Source of the DNA: Pirellulaceae bacterium
GTDB lineage: Bacteria; Planctomycetota; Planctomycetia; Pirellulales; Pirellulaceae
DNA length: 17,287 nt
Assembly (NCBI GenBank): GCA_020846515.1
Contig: JADLDX010000819.1
Coordinates: 1 to 17,287 of the forward strand
Direction: 5' to 3'
In this document: piece after piece, positions 1-8,363 of the stretch
How positions within the stretch are numbered: position 1 is the first letter of the stretch
Layout of the letters: each line of letters opens with the position of its first letter
Notes under the pieces: model-generated
Database searches by the model: none
What the model saw: only the letters and a program-made list of their open reading frames with translations
Told to the model about the DNA's origin: nothing
Made by a program: the position numbers and the translations under genes

Positions 1-21
1 ATGTTCTCCAAAGTGAGCGTA

Positions 22-44
22 GAAAAGGGGTCTGACCCCATTTC
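22..44. repeat. GGGGTC/GACCCC palindromic element, copy 1
   Basis: A near-perfect palindrome centred on base 33. GAAA pairs with TTTC, there is an A/A mismatch, then GGGGTC pairs with GACCCC around one central base. It starts 7 bases beyond the stop of the TPR gene (minus strand). Read on that strand it is a G/C stem followed by TTTT, so it could serve as an intrinsic terminator, although the hairpin is short. A related copy lies at 935-959 behind mfd. From memory, such elements are common intergenic repeats in planctomycetes and some other bacteria; I could not check this. Confidence 0.6.
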
Positions 45-50
45 GAGTTT

Positions 51-884
51 CTAAGGCATAAGCGACGATTCCAGGGCCACGATCTCCTCGTCCATTTGAA
101 TCCAGCGCAGGTTCTGTGGCTCCATCTCGCGAAGCATGGCCACATATCGCGCGGCTGAGTCTAGCATGCGATGCTGCAACGCAAGTTCGGCGGCCTTGGT
201 CAATGCGGCCAGCTTAACCGCCTGCGCAGGCGGAGGCAACCGGAACAGGGCGGCTCGTCGGTAAGACGACAGGGCGTCGGTCACCCTGCCCGTTCGCTCA
301 AAAATCTCACCAAGTTTCAGACTGGCCGGCGCACGCAGGTCCGGATCCAAGGCCGCTTGCCGCAAATAATCGACCGCCTCTTCGCTGCGATCGAGCCCCT
401 CGAGGGCTTCGGCCAATGGAATCGTCAATTCCAACTGGTCTGGGTGCCTGACCAAGCGGGCCCGACAAACTTTTTCGCGCATGGCGTTCAGATCCAGACG
501 CGTTCGCTGCAGCTCTTTCTCAGATGTTTCATTGGGTACGCGCCGACACTCTGCCTCGGCTGCCGCCAGCAACTGCAGTGATCTGGCCAACTGGGATTCC
601 TCGCGGAGGTACATCACTTCCTCGTCGCCAGAAAACAATTCCGCCGCGCGATCCAAGACTCGTTTGGCATCGATCCAACGCTCCTGGTGCAAATAAATCC
701 TGGCCAGCTCGATATACGGATCCGACTGGACGGGATTATTGCGTAGCGTTTGTTCCAGCTCTTGGAACCGCTCCAAACGGATAGGTTTGGCCGCACCACT
801 AGCTGGATCGGAACGCTCGGACCAACGTCCATGCTCGACGGGAGTCTTGCGAATCAACAAGTCATCGGGCTTTAGAGGTTGCAT
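51..884 (-). CDS. TPR-repeat protein, function unknown
   Basis: A 277-residue helical protein built largely of tetratricopeptide-like repeats. The clearest units are at about residues 53-86 (a DPYIELARIYL start and a WIDAKRVLDRAAELF second helix), 149-182 (EALEGLDRSEEAVDYLRQAA) and 184-217 (SLKLGEIFERTGRVTDALSSYRRAA). A charged helix at about 95-140 between units may form a coiled coil. There is no signal peptide or membrane segment, so a cytoplasmic scaffold or adaptor role is likely; the partner is unknown. I chose ATG 884 because AGGA lies 8 bases upstream. The frame stays open upstream, but only through the inter-gene repeat and the end of mfd. It follows mfd by about 73 bases on the same strand, so co-transcription is plausible. 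I do not recognise a named family. Confidence 0.8.
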   Translation of the reverse strand: MQPLKPDDLLIRKTPVEHGRWSERSDPASGAAKPIRLERFQELEQTLRNNPVQSDPYIELARIYLHQERWIDAKRVLDRAAELFSGDEEVMYLREESQLARSLQLLAAAEAECRRVPNETSEKELQRTRLDLNAMREKVCRARLVRHPDQLELTIPLAEALEGLDRSEEAVDYLRQAALDPDLRAPASLKLGEIFERTGRVTDALSSYRRAALFRLPPPAQAVKLAALTKAAELALQHRMLDSAARYVAMLREMEPQNLRWIQMDEEIVALESSLMP

Positions 885-934
885 CGTGATAGTCCTGGAC
901 GAGAGAAGAGGCTGAACGAATGGTGCTCGGCACT

Positions 935-959
935 GAAAAATAGACCTGACCCCTTTTTC
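935..959. repeat. GGGGTC palindromic element, copy 2, degenerate
   Basis: On the minus strand this reads A5-GGGGTCAGGTC-TA-T5, so the outer A/T arms are symmetric but the inner GACCCC arm is altered to GGTCTA. Its orientation is the same as copy 1 when both are read relative to the upstream gene. It touches the mfd stop codon (958-960), so the element begins exactly where mfd ends. With 22-44 it brackets the TPR gene. Confidence 0.5.
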
Positions 960-3900
960 AAGCGCTGCGGAAGGCGCGTTTGGTTTCTTGGATCCAGTCG
1001 ATTTTCTTGGCTCGCGGTTCGGTGACCCAATAGGCTTTCTGGTTATCGACAATACGCAGTCGTCGATCATGCATCTTGGCCAAATGATCGATGCGTTGCC
1101 GATTGGTGTACGTCAATACGAGGTAATTTTCTTCCGTTGCAATTGATTTTACACCCCAGATCGTGGCATCGATCTTTAATTCCGCAATCGTCAGCATACG
1201 TTCCACCGAATCGGGCAATTGACCAAAGCGATCAGCCAGTTCGGCTCGCATATCATCCAGTTGATTCACATCTGCCAGGCGACTGACCCGCCGATATATA
1301 TCGATGCGGTGTCGCATGTCCGGTACGTAGTCGACTGGCAAATAGGCATCAATTGGCAAGTCGACTTCAACATCCAAACTCATCTTAGGTGGTTGATTGG
1401 TCAACTGTCGAACGGCGTTTTCCAGCAACTGGCAATAAAGTTCGTATCCGATCGCTGCAATGTGTCCGCTCTGCTGGGTACCCAATAAATTGCCGGCGCC
1501 ACGGATCTCCAAGTCGCGCATGGCAATGCCGAACCCGGCTCCAATCTGACTGTATTCTTCAATCGCATGCAGGCGTCGGGCCGCATCGGGTGATAAGTGT
1601 TTGTGCCGATCGACCAGCAGGTAACAGTAAGCCTGATGCTTGTAACGTCCGACACGGCCACGCAACTGATGCAGTTCCGACAGTCCGTATCGATTGGCTT
1701 CGTCGATAAATATGGTATTGGCGTTGGGAATATCCAAGCCGCTTTCGATAATGGTGGTGGCCAACAAAATGTCGTAGCGATGCTCAATGAACTCGATCAT
1801 GATCTTTTCCAACTCGCCTTCGGCCATTTGCCCATGGCCTACCGCAATCCGCGCTTCGGGCACCAAGCGTCGTAAGCGACCTTCGACTTCATGAATATCC
1901 TGGATGCGGTTGTGGACAAAGTAAATTTGCCCCTCGCGATTGAGTTCTCTAAGAATTGCATTGCGGACCACGGCATCGGAAAACCGAATCACACGCGTTT
2001 CAACACTCAACCGATCTTCTGGGGGCGTTTCCAGGTTGGAAATGTCACGCACGCCGATCAGAGACATGTGCAAAGTTCTCGGAATCGGTGTGGCCGAAAG
2101 CGTGAGCACATCGACGTTATTGCGAATGTGCTTGAGCCGTTCCTTCATCTCGACACCAAAGCGTTGCTCTTCGTCGATGATCAGCAAACCCAAGTTGTAG
2201 AATTTGACATCCTTCGAAGCCAGGCGATGCGTACCGATCACGATGTCGATCTTGCCTGTAGCCAGTCCTTCGACAGTTTCCTTTTGGTGTTTTTTGGTGG
2301 CAAAACGACTGAGCTTGCCGATATCGAACGGAAATTCGGCCAGTCGACCGGTGAACGTTTTGTAGTGTTGTTCAGCCAGAACGGTCGTCGGCACCAGCAC
2401 AGCCACTTGGTAGCCGCAGTCAACCGCTTTGAAGGCGCCCCGCATGGCGACTTCAGTCTTACCAAAGCCTACGTCACCACAGATCAATCGATCCATCGGT
2501 CGCGTGATGGTCATGTCACGCTTGACGGCTTCAATCGCGGAGTGTTGATCGGGCGTCTCGACATACGGGAACGAAGCGTCAAACTGGCTCTGCCAAATGC
2601 TGTCGCCGGCAAAAGCAATACCAGGTTGACTGCGACGTTGCGCTTGCAGTTCCAGTAGTTCGACGGCCATGTCGGTGACGGCCTCTTGCGCGGCCTTTTT
2701 CTGCTTGACCCAAGCCTGGCTGCCAATCTTGGCCAGCTTCGGTCGGCTCTTGGTACCACCGACATAGCGCTGGACTAATTCAATCTTCGATGTGGGCACG
2801 TAAAGTTTTGTGCCTTCATCAAATTCAATCTCAAGATGCTCGAATGTCTGGCCATGTTTGTTCAGCAGCGTCATGCCGCGATAAATGCCAATGCCGTGCG
2901 ACAAATGCACGACCAAATCACCGGCTCGCAAGTCGAGAAAACTGTCCAGCGGCCGACTTTTCGTGCGTTTGGCTGCGCGGCGCACATGACTGCGGCGCAG
3001 CATTTGACCTGCGGTCAGCACAAACGGGCCATCGGGCAATATCTCAAACCCATTTTGCAATTGACTGACTTGCAAATGCAAACGCTGCTCCTTGGTGGCC
3101 ACAGCGCCGGCCAACAGTTCACGCAAGCGATCTGCCTCGCCGTCATTCATGGCGACGACGATTACCTGGCGACTACCCACATGTTGGTCAATATCAGCGC
3201 ACAATCGCTCCAGATCACCACCAATGCGTTGGACATCGCCTAGCGGTAAACGAATGAGCTGACCCAAATAGCCCTCTGCGGCCAGTTGCGACGTTAAGAT
3301 CAAAGGATGCTGGGCGATGCGTTGCCAAATAGCTTCCGGTTGTACGAAACGTTCGGGAAATGGTACGCGGGCCAAAAAAGCGGTACCCGCGGCCATAACC
3401 GCGGCATGCTCATAGACCAAGACATTGCAGCCTTCAGGCAGATAGTCCAACGGCGAACCATCTTGAGCGATCGATCCCTGCACGGCGATCAATTGCAGTC
3501 GATCGCGCGGTTCGATACTGCGCTGGCTTGCGATATCAAACGTACGCAAGGACTCCACTTCATCATCAAACAGCTCGACGCGTACCGGCATCGGTTCATC
3601 GGGCGGGTAGATATCGAAGATACCACCGCGGATCGCGAACTCGCCAGGCAACTGCACAGAACTAGTCGCATGATAACCGGCTTGAATCAGCCACTTACGC
3701 AAGTCATCCAAATCCACCCGCTTGCCAGAGATCAGTACGCGTTTGTCGCCTTCCAGCGACGCTGGGCTAGGCACACTCTGCAGCAAGGCTGGCAGAGTCG
3801 TGACGACCACAGGCACAACCACTGGCGCACCCCTGCCTGATGCATCGGGCCTCGTTGCAGCACTTGATCCAGCAGCCGCACTGGAACCAGCAGCAGGTTG

Positions 3901-4353
3901 GGCATGGGTCAGTTGGTACAACCAACTGAGAACATGCAGTCGTTGGGCGGTTTCCTGGTGCTGCAGCGATTCGAATTCGTGATCTTCACTACCCGGCGGC
4001 AGAACTTCGATACGGGTTGTGACCGCAGTAGGTGATAAACCGCCGGAAGATACCTCGTCTGTTGGAACTGGGATCGAAGAGAGTTCGCCCAGTTCGGCCG
4101 CCAGAGATTCGGCTTCGGCGACGTGGGCACACAAGACCAGTAGCGGTTGCTGATGTCGTTGGATCCAGGCGGCCAACACGGGAGCGAGTGCTCCGGGCCA
4201 AATACCCTCCAGAGTCACGACACGTTCGCGTTCCAATCCTTCGATGGCCGATGCAATCGATGGCTGATCGGCCACTTGACTGATGACCTCAGCCAGTGTC
4301 AGTGTGGCCGAAGCGGCCTTTTTGACGGAGAGCACGGCTCGACGCTGTTGCAT
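958..4353 (-). CDS. mfd: Transcription-repair coupling factor Mfd
   Basis: Mfd is an ATP-driven DNA translocase that removes RNA polymerase stalled at lesions and recruits UvrA. All family parts are visible in about 1131 residues (E. coli Mfd is 1148). These are a UvrB-like N-terminal module with VQLPGEFAIRGGIFDIYPP near residue 233; the CarD-like polymerase-interaction domain beginning DLVVHLSHGIGIYRGM near 479; Walker A GDVGFGKT (626-633); DEEQ (727-730); motif III SATPIPRTL (753-761); motif VI QLRGRVGR (896-903); and the C-terminal regulatory domain. An Ala/Ser/Gly-rich insert lies at about residues 150-177, between UvrB-like strands. I place the start at ATG 4353; a GTG at 4374 would add seven residues, and neither has a strong Shine-Dalgarno. 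It is divergent from the lipase gene across about 200 bases and leads into the TPR gene. Confidence 0.97.
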   Translation of the reverse strand: MQQRRAVLSVKKAASATLTLAEVISQVADQPSIASAIEGLERERVVTLEGIWPGALAPVLAAWIQRHQQPLLVLCAHVAEAESLAAELGELSSIPVPTDEVSSGGLSPTAVTTRIEVLPPGSEDHEFESLQHQETAQRLHVLSWLYQLTHAQPAAGSSAAAGSSAATRPDASGRGAPVVVPVVVTTLPALLQSVPSPASLEGDKRVLISGKRVDLDDLRKWLIQAGYHATSSVQLPGEFAIRGGIFDIYPPDEPMPVRVELFDDEVESLRTFDIASQRSIEPRDRLQLIAVQGSIAQDGSPLDYLPEGCNVLVYEHAAVMAAGTAFLARVPFPERFVQPEAIWQRIAQHPLILTSQLAAEGYLGQLIRLPLGDVQRIGGDLERLCADIDQHVGSRQVIVVAMNDGEADRLRELLAGAVATKEQRLHLQVSQLQNGFEILPDGPFVLTAGQMLRRSHVRRAAKRTKSRPLDSFLDLRAGDLVVHLSHGIGIYRGMTLLNKHGQTFEHLEIEFDEGTKLYVPTSKIELVQRYVGGTKSRPKLAKIGSQAWVKQKKAAQEAVTDMAVELLELQAQRRSQPGIAFAGDSIWQSQFDASFPYVETPDQHSAIEAVKRDMTITRPMDRLICGDVGFGKTEVAMRGAFKAVDCGYQVAVLVPTTVLAEQHYKTFTGRLAEFPFDIGKLSRFATKKHQKETVEGLATGKIDIVIGTHRLASKDVKFYNLGLLIIDEEQRFGVEMKERLKHIRNNVDVLTLSATPIPRTLHMSLIGVRDISNLETPPEDRLSVETRVIRFSDAVVRNAILRELNREGQIYFVHNRIQDIHEVEGRLRRLVPEARIAVGHGQMAEGELEKIMIEFIEHRYDILLATTIIESGLDIPNANTIFIDEANRYGLSELHQLRGRVGRYKHQAYCYLLVDRHKHLSPDAARRLHAIEEYSQIGAGFGIAMRDLEIRGAGNLLGTQQSGHIAAIGYELYCQLLENAVRQLTNQPPKMSLDVEVDLPIDAYLPVDYVPDMRHRIDIYRRVSRLADVNQLDDMRAELADRFGQLPDSVERMLTIAELKIDATIWGVKSIATEENYLVLTYTNRQRIDHLAKMHDRRLRIVDNQKAYWVTEPRAKKIDWIQETKRAFRSA

Positions 4354-4559
4354 CCTTGGCCCGTGAAAATTCACCTATTCCGCCAAAGCCAGCGGCAGGC
4401 AGCAAAACCAGTAATGCGTTCACAATCTTGGATCGGTTCTGCTAGATTGTAGCCGATGGTGCATCACCCACAATTGAGCGTGTGCCGAATGTTCTACCGA
4501 ATTGTCGTGTAATCCCGAGTTACTGATGTGATGCGTTCTGCAGCCTGTGAGGAAGTTTT

Positions 4560-5423
4560 ATGTCCACCGCTGAAGTCGTCCAGGAAGCGATTCGGCTTCT
4601 CTCCGATCCGCTTACTCATCCCATTGACGACCTGAGTCTGCTGCGGCAGTCTCTGTTATTCGCTGAAATCGCGCGGTTAGCCTATTTTCGCGACGATGTC
4701 GTCCGGCAAGCCGTGGCGGCAGTTGGCTTTGAAGAGGCACAGTACTACGAAAACGACGGAGCGCAAGCTTACATCTTCAAGCACAGACACGACACGATCG
4801 TGGCGTGCCGTGGCACCGAACCACATGAGTGGAACGATCTGAAAGCCGATGTCGATGCCATCAGCGTTATCGCGGAGTCGGTAGGACGCGTTCATCGCGG
4901 TTTTAAAAAGGAGGTCGACGATCTGTGGCCCAAACTAGAGACGGCGCTTAAAGACAACGAAAACACTCTCTGGTTCACGGGCCATTCGCTCGGCGGCGCC
5001 ATGGCCACGATTTGCGCTGGACGCTGCAAGATTTCGGCTATCCCATCTAATCCGCAAGGACTGTTTACTTTTGGCAGTCCGCGGGTAGGCTGCCGTCGCT
5101 ATATCAACTATGTGAAGATCCATCATTATCGTTGGGTTAACAACAACGATGTGGTCACCCGCGTGCCACCAGCCTGGATGGGCTATCGACATGGTGGGCA
5201 CGAAATGTATCTGAATGCCTATGGACGACTGCGCAAGTACATGCCCTGGCGCAGGTTTCGCGATCGCATGCATGGTTTGCTGGTTGCCTTGCGGAAATGG
5301 GAATTTGACTATCTCGCCGATCATTCGATGAACCGCTACGTGGAATACATCAAGCAGGCGGTGGATGATGAAGAGTCAGGTCGCATCAAGCCGGTAAAAA
5401 AGAAGCCGCAAACCCTCGGTTAA
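4560..5423 (+). CDS. Class 3 (alpha/beta-hydrolase) lipase
   Basis: A 287-residue protein of the fungal-type lipase_3 family, which hydrolyses ester bonds of acylglycerols or related lipids. The nucleophile elbow GHSLGG is at 141-146 (Ser143). The oxyanion-loop motif ACRGTE is at 82-87. The acid residue is in NNNDVVTRVPP (Asp197), and DHSMNRYVEYI near 254 supplies the probable catalytic His255, so the triad appears complete. No signal peptide or membrane segment is seen, so the enzyme is probably intracellular; the natural substrate cannot be told. The tail is lysine-rich (KPVKKKP). GAGGAAG stands just upstream of ATG 4560, a good ribosome binding site. The gene is divergent from mfd and followed by about 180 bases before gluQ, so it may be transcribed alone. 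Confidence 0.92.
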   Translation: MSTAEVVQEAIRLLSDPLTHPIDDLSLLRQSLLFAEIARLAYFRDDVVRQAVAAVGFEEAQYYENDGAQAYIFKHRHDTIVACRGTEPHEWNDLKADVDAISVIAESVGRVHRGFKKEVDDLWPKLETALKDNENTLWFTGHSLGGAMATICAGRCKISAIPSNPQGLFTFGSPRVGCRRYINYVKIHHYRWVNNNDVVTRVPPAWMGYRHGGHEMYLNAYGRLRKYMPWRRFRDRMHGLLVALRKWEFDYLADHSMNRYVEYIKQAVDDEESGRIKPVKKKPQTLG

Positions 5424-5469
5424 AACAGGTGAGCATGCAACGGAGCCAAAGGATCGACCTTGAAACCGC

Positions 5470-5517
5470 AGATCCGAAAAATTGGCAGATCCGTAGATCC
5501 GCACATACGTAGATCCG
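5470..5517 (+). repeat. Four AGATCCG direct repeats
   Basis: The heptamer AGATCCG occurs at 5470, 5487, 5495 and 5511, with spacings of 17, 8 and 16 bases, close to multiples of eight. It fills the gap between the lipase stop and gluQ. It could be an operator with phased half-sites or simple slippage sequence; nothing in the sequence decides between them. Confidence 0.5.
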
Positions 5518-5600
5518 CCAACAGGCGAATACTGAGCGCCTTTTGGCCTGAATTACTTCTGCTCGCATGCTTTGCGCTGACTTCGTGATTGGATCAATTG

Positions 5601-6587
5601 ATGTCGATGGCCATCCCGCACTTGACTGGTCGGCTAGCTCCTTCGCCCACCGGAGCCTTGCATTTGGGCAATGCGCGTAGCTTTCTTTTGGCTTGGTTAT
5701 CAAATCGACAGCGTGGCGGCAGGCTGATATTGCGCATCGAGGACATCGATTCACCTCGCGTCAAGCCGTGGGCCCGGAAGGCTACGCTGGACGACCTGGC
5801 TTGGCTGAATCTGGACTGGGATGAAGGACCGGATATCGGTGGGTCCCATGCGCCTTATGTCCAAACAGAACGGCTGCCACGTTATCAGTTGGCATTAGAA
5901 TTTCTTAAGCAATCCGAGCTGGTTTATCCATGCGATTGTTCACGCAGTGAGATTGCCGCGGCCGCCAGCGCGCCACATGAAGCCACGGACGGCCCCATTT
6001 ATCCGGGACGATGTCGCCAGCGCAGCGCACGGTCGGCCACCGACATGGACCCGCAGAGTTTTGCCTGGCGATTCCGAGCCTCGCATCAGCGCCGCAGTTG
6101 GCTGGATGCCATCGCCGGGGAGCAATCAGCGGTGGTGGCCACCGCAGTAGGAGATTTCATCGTAGCCAAAGGGGACGGTACGCCAGCGTACCAACTGGCC
6201 GTGGTCGTAGACGATTACGAAATGGGGGTCAGCGAAGTGGTCCGCGGGCAAGACTTGATCCCGAGCACCTTCAGGCAACTGGATCTGCTCGACGCGCTTG
6301 GTTGGCCGGTCCCCGCCTACATGCATGTGCCGCTGATGATTGGTGCAGACGGCCGTCGATTGGCCAAACGACACGGGGACACGCGCGTCGCGTGGTTTCG
6401 CGAAGCCGGCTACAGCCCCGAACAACTTTGGGGGTTTCTCGCCTGGACGGCCGGACTGGTGGACGAGCCGCGAGTTGTCCTCCCGCGCGAACTTTTACCA
6501 ACCTGGAGTCCTCTAAAAGTGATTCGCCAGCCCAGCGTGGTTGAGCTAGATAGTATTCTGCGGGTCTTAGATAGCCTGCACAGGTAA
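5601..6587 (+). CDS. gluQ: Glutamyl-Q tRNA(Asp) synthetase
   Basis: GluQRS activates glutamate and attaches it to queuosine-34 of tRNA(Asp). It resembles the catalytic half of glutamyl-tRNA synthetase without the anticodon-binding domain. The 328 residues fit (E. coli YadB is 308). Visible features are the HIGH-type signature in APSPTGALHLGNAR (HLGN at 21-24); LRIEDID at 44-50; the zinc-site pattern CDC (Cys111, Cys113) with Tyr134 and Cys138 in IYPGRC; and the KMSKS-equivalent RRLAKRHG at 252-259. These zinc ligands and the early stop separate it from GltX. The start is uncertain: TTG 5589, ATG 5601 and ATG 5607 are all in frame. I use 5601, with GGA 8 bases upstream. No queuosine-synthesis gene is nearby. 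Confidence 0.93.
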   Translation: MSMAIPHLTGRLAPSPTGALHLGNARSFLLAWLSNRQRGGRLILRIEDIDSPRVKPWARKATLDDLAWLNLDWDEGPDIGGSHAPYVQTERLPRYQLALEFLKQSELVYPCDCSRSEIAAAASAPHEATDGPIYPGRCRQRSARSATDMDPQSFAWRFRASHQRRSWLDAIAGEQSAVVATAVGDFIVAKGDGTPAYQLAVVVDDYEMGVSEVVRGQDLIPSTFRQLDLLDALGWPVPAYMHVPLMIGADGRRLAKRHGDTRVAWFREAGYSPEQLWGFLAWTAGLVDEPRVVLPRELLPTWSPLKVIRQPSVVELDSILRVLDSLHR

Positions 6588-6664
6588 GCATTTCGGTTGG
6601 GCTCGCAGAGTTTTCCAAAACATGGGATACTAAGTTTAGGTGTTGAGGCAGATGGCTTAACGGG

Positions 6665-6706
6665 GAAGCCCTGGGGCCTGTTGGCGAAGTTCTGGGGCCA
6701 AGTCCC
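6665..6706 (+). repeat. Two imperfect 21-base direct repeats
   Basis: Within the 279-base gap between gluQ and the aminotransferase gene, GAAG..CTGGGGCC occurs at 6665-6685 and again at 6686-6706, with about two thirds identity. The octamer CCTATTGG also occurs twice near 6800-6830. The rest of the gap has no gene I can support and must contain the aminotransferase promoter, which I cannot place. Confidence 0.4.
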
Positions 6707-6866
6707 GGGGTCTCGTATAACCGGGGCTTAAGCTCGCAATGCCAAATGCCAACATGATCCGAAGTAGCACTGTCCAGGTAAAGATTTTGGCACCATAAGG
6801 CTCCTATTGGCAGGCACCTATTGGGCGCTCAGGTATTTTTAGACAACGTTCATTCAAGGTCGGGCG

Positions 6867-8156
6867 ATGACAGCGAACAATCATCAAAACAACGGAGCCA
6901 GTTCAAACCCTTCATCCGAACCTGTCGAGGCGCCGTTTCGAGTCGAGTATGCCGACCGCGTCCAGCGTCTGCCGCCCTACTTGTTTGGTCGGATCAATAA
7001 CACGCTCTATCAAAAGCGTCGCGCCGGACATGACGTGATCGACTTGGGGATGGGCAATCCGTCGGATCCGCCCGAAAAGATGATCATTGAAAAACTGTGC
7101 GAAGCGGCCGATGATGTCCGCAATCATGGATACAGCAAGTCCAATGGGTTGCTGAACCTGCGGCGCGAACTGGCGCATAAATATTTTCGCAAATATGGCG
7201 TACGCATTGACCCTGAAAGTCAGGCGATTGTTTGCCTTGGCAGTAAAGAAGGGTTTAGCCATATGTGCCTGGCCTTGATGGGCCCTGGCGACACGGCCAT
7301 GATCCCAGCGCCCTTCTTTCCCGTTCACATGTATGGCGTAGTACTGGCCGCTGGCAACGTAGTGGCTTTGGAAGTGGCCGATAGCGAAAAGTTTCTATCG
7401 AATATTGCCTACACATGCCAGCACTTTTATCCGCGGCCTAAACTGCTGATTATCAACTATCCGCACAACCCATCGACGATTACCGTTGAACCCGACTTCT
7501 TCCCCGAAGTCGTCAAACTCGCAAAACGCTACGGATTTATGGTCATCAGCGACTTTGCCTACTCCGACGTGGCCTTCGACGGCTATCAACCACCCAGCTT
7601 CCTGGCAGCCGAAGGTGCCATGGATGTGGGCGTTGAGTTCACGACGATGAGCAAGGGCTACAACATGGCCGGTTGGCGGATCGGTTTCTGCGCCGGAAAC
7701 GCCGACATGATTCGAGGTCTGGCTACCATCAAGGGATATTACGACTATGGAATGTTCCAAGCGATTCAAATCGCCGCCATAGTTGCGCTACGCGACACGG
7801 AAGCCGCAGTCGAACGCCAATCCATGATCTATCAAGGTCGTCGAGACGTCTTGGTGGAAGGCTTACATCGAATCGGTTGGGAAGCTACTCCACCGCGAGC
7901 AGGTATGTTCGTCTGGGGCCGTGTGCCCGAAAAATGGCGTCAACGCATGAGCACACTCGACTTCGCCATGATGTTGTTGGAAGAAGGTGATGTCGCGGTC
8001 AGCCCAGGCAGCGGCTTCGGTCCTGCCGGTGAGGGTTACCTCCGCATGGCCTTGGTCGAAAACGAGAATCGTTTACGCCAAGCCGTTCGACAAATCGCCA
8101 AATGTCTCGAACGCATGGAAAGCAAGTACAGCCCTAAAGCGCCATCGGTCGTCTAA
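6867..8156 (+). CDS. alaC: AlaC-like PLP-dependent aminotransferase
   Basis: A fold-type I, class I/II aminotransferase of 429 residues. The sequence follows E. coli AlaC (glutamate-pyruvate transaminase) closely from RLPPYLF (34-40) onward: [13 protein letters not shown] (57-69), [31 protein letters not shown] and [15 protein letters not shown]. Lys263 in MSKGYN is the PLP Schiff-base lysine, Asn201 and Asp229 are the expected cofactor contacts, Arg271 binds the phosphate and Arg393 should bind the substrate carboxylate. The role is probably alanine synthesis from pyruvate and glutamate. Relatives are often annotated as LL-diaminopimelate aminotransferase, a real alternative given dapA nearby. 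The first 25 residues are a Asn/Ser-rich extension. AAGG lies 7 bases before ATG 6867. It is co-directional with pfkA, but a hairpin array intervenes. Confidence 0.88.
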   Translation: MTANNHQNNGASSNPSSEPVEAPFRVEYADRVQRLPPYLFGRINNTLYQKRRAGHDVIDLGMGNPSDPPEKMIIEKLCEAADDVRNHGYSKSNGLLNLRRELAHKYFRKYGVRIDPESQAIVCLGSKEGFSHMCLALMGPGDTAMIPAPFFPVHMYGVVLAAGNVVALEVADSEKFLSNIAYTCQHFYPRPKLLIINYPHNPSTITVEPDFFPEVVKLAKRYGFMVISDFAYSDVAFDGYQPPSFLAAEGAMDVGVEFTTMSKGYNMAGWRIGFCAGNADMIRGLATIKGYYDYGMFQAIQIAAIVALRDTEAAVERQSMIYQGRRDVLVEGLHRIGWEATPPRAGMFVWGRVPEKWRQRMSTLDFAMMLLEEGDVAVSPGSGFGPAGEGYLRMALVENENRLRQAVRQIAKCLERMESKYSPKAPSVV

Positions 8157-8158
8157 GC

Positions 8159-8323
8159 GTAGCCACCGCTGCCAAGCGGTGGATGGCGCCTCCAGACGAG
8201 TCCACCGTCTGGCGACTGAGTCCACCGTCTGGCGACGGTGGCTACGGGGTCCACCGTCTGGCGACAGGTGGTTACCAGTCCACCGGGTGGCTACGATGTA
8301 CACCGTCTGGCGACGGTGGCTAC
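8159..8323. repeat. Array of CCACCGTC/GACGGTGG hairpins
   Basis: At least six related palindromes stand between the aminotransferase stop and the pfkA start. Complete copies have an 8-base stem CCACCGTC/GACGGTGG with a TGGC loop (8222-8241). Copies at 8251-8271 (one extra A) and 8301-8318 (7-base stem) are nearly complete; 8202-8216 lacks its right arm, and 8280-8290 is collapsed. The first copy (8163-8182) is in the opposite orientation and carries stem CCACCGCT/AGCGGTGG, so both changed positions remain paired. The cluster is bounded by a perfect 10-base inverted repeat, GTAGCCACCG at 8159-8168 and CGGTGGCTAC at 8314-8323. There is no T-run, so it is not a classic terminator. It resembles a REP/BIME cluster. 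Confidence 0.85.
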
Positions 8324-8363
8324 GAGCTCGGCTCTGACGTGATACACGCAAAGAGATGATTTG

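Noticed and set aside
1891..2658. 255-codon open frame on the plus strand inside mfd
   Set aside because: It is fully antisense to the conserved helicase core of mfd and has no domain pattern or ribosome site. It is a shadow of codon bias in the real gene.
6011..6544. 177-codon frame inside gluQ on the same strand
   Set aside because: Its arginine-rich composition is typical of a wrong-frame reading of GC-rich coding DNA, and gluQ is complete across it.
8159..8323. Possible CRISPR array
   Set aside because: The repeated units are short self-complementary hairpins with variable, near-absent spacers and an inverted copy. There are no uniform spacers and no cas genes.
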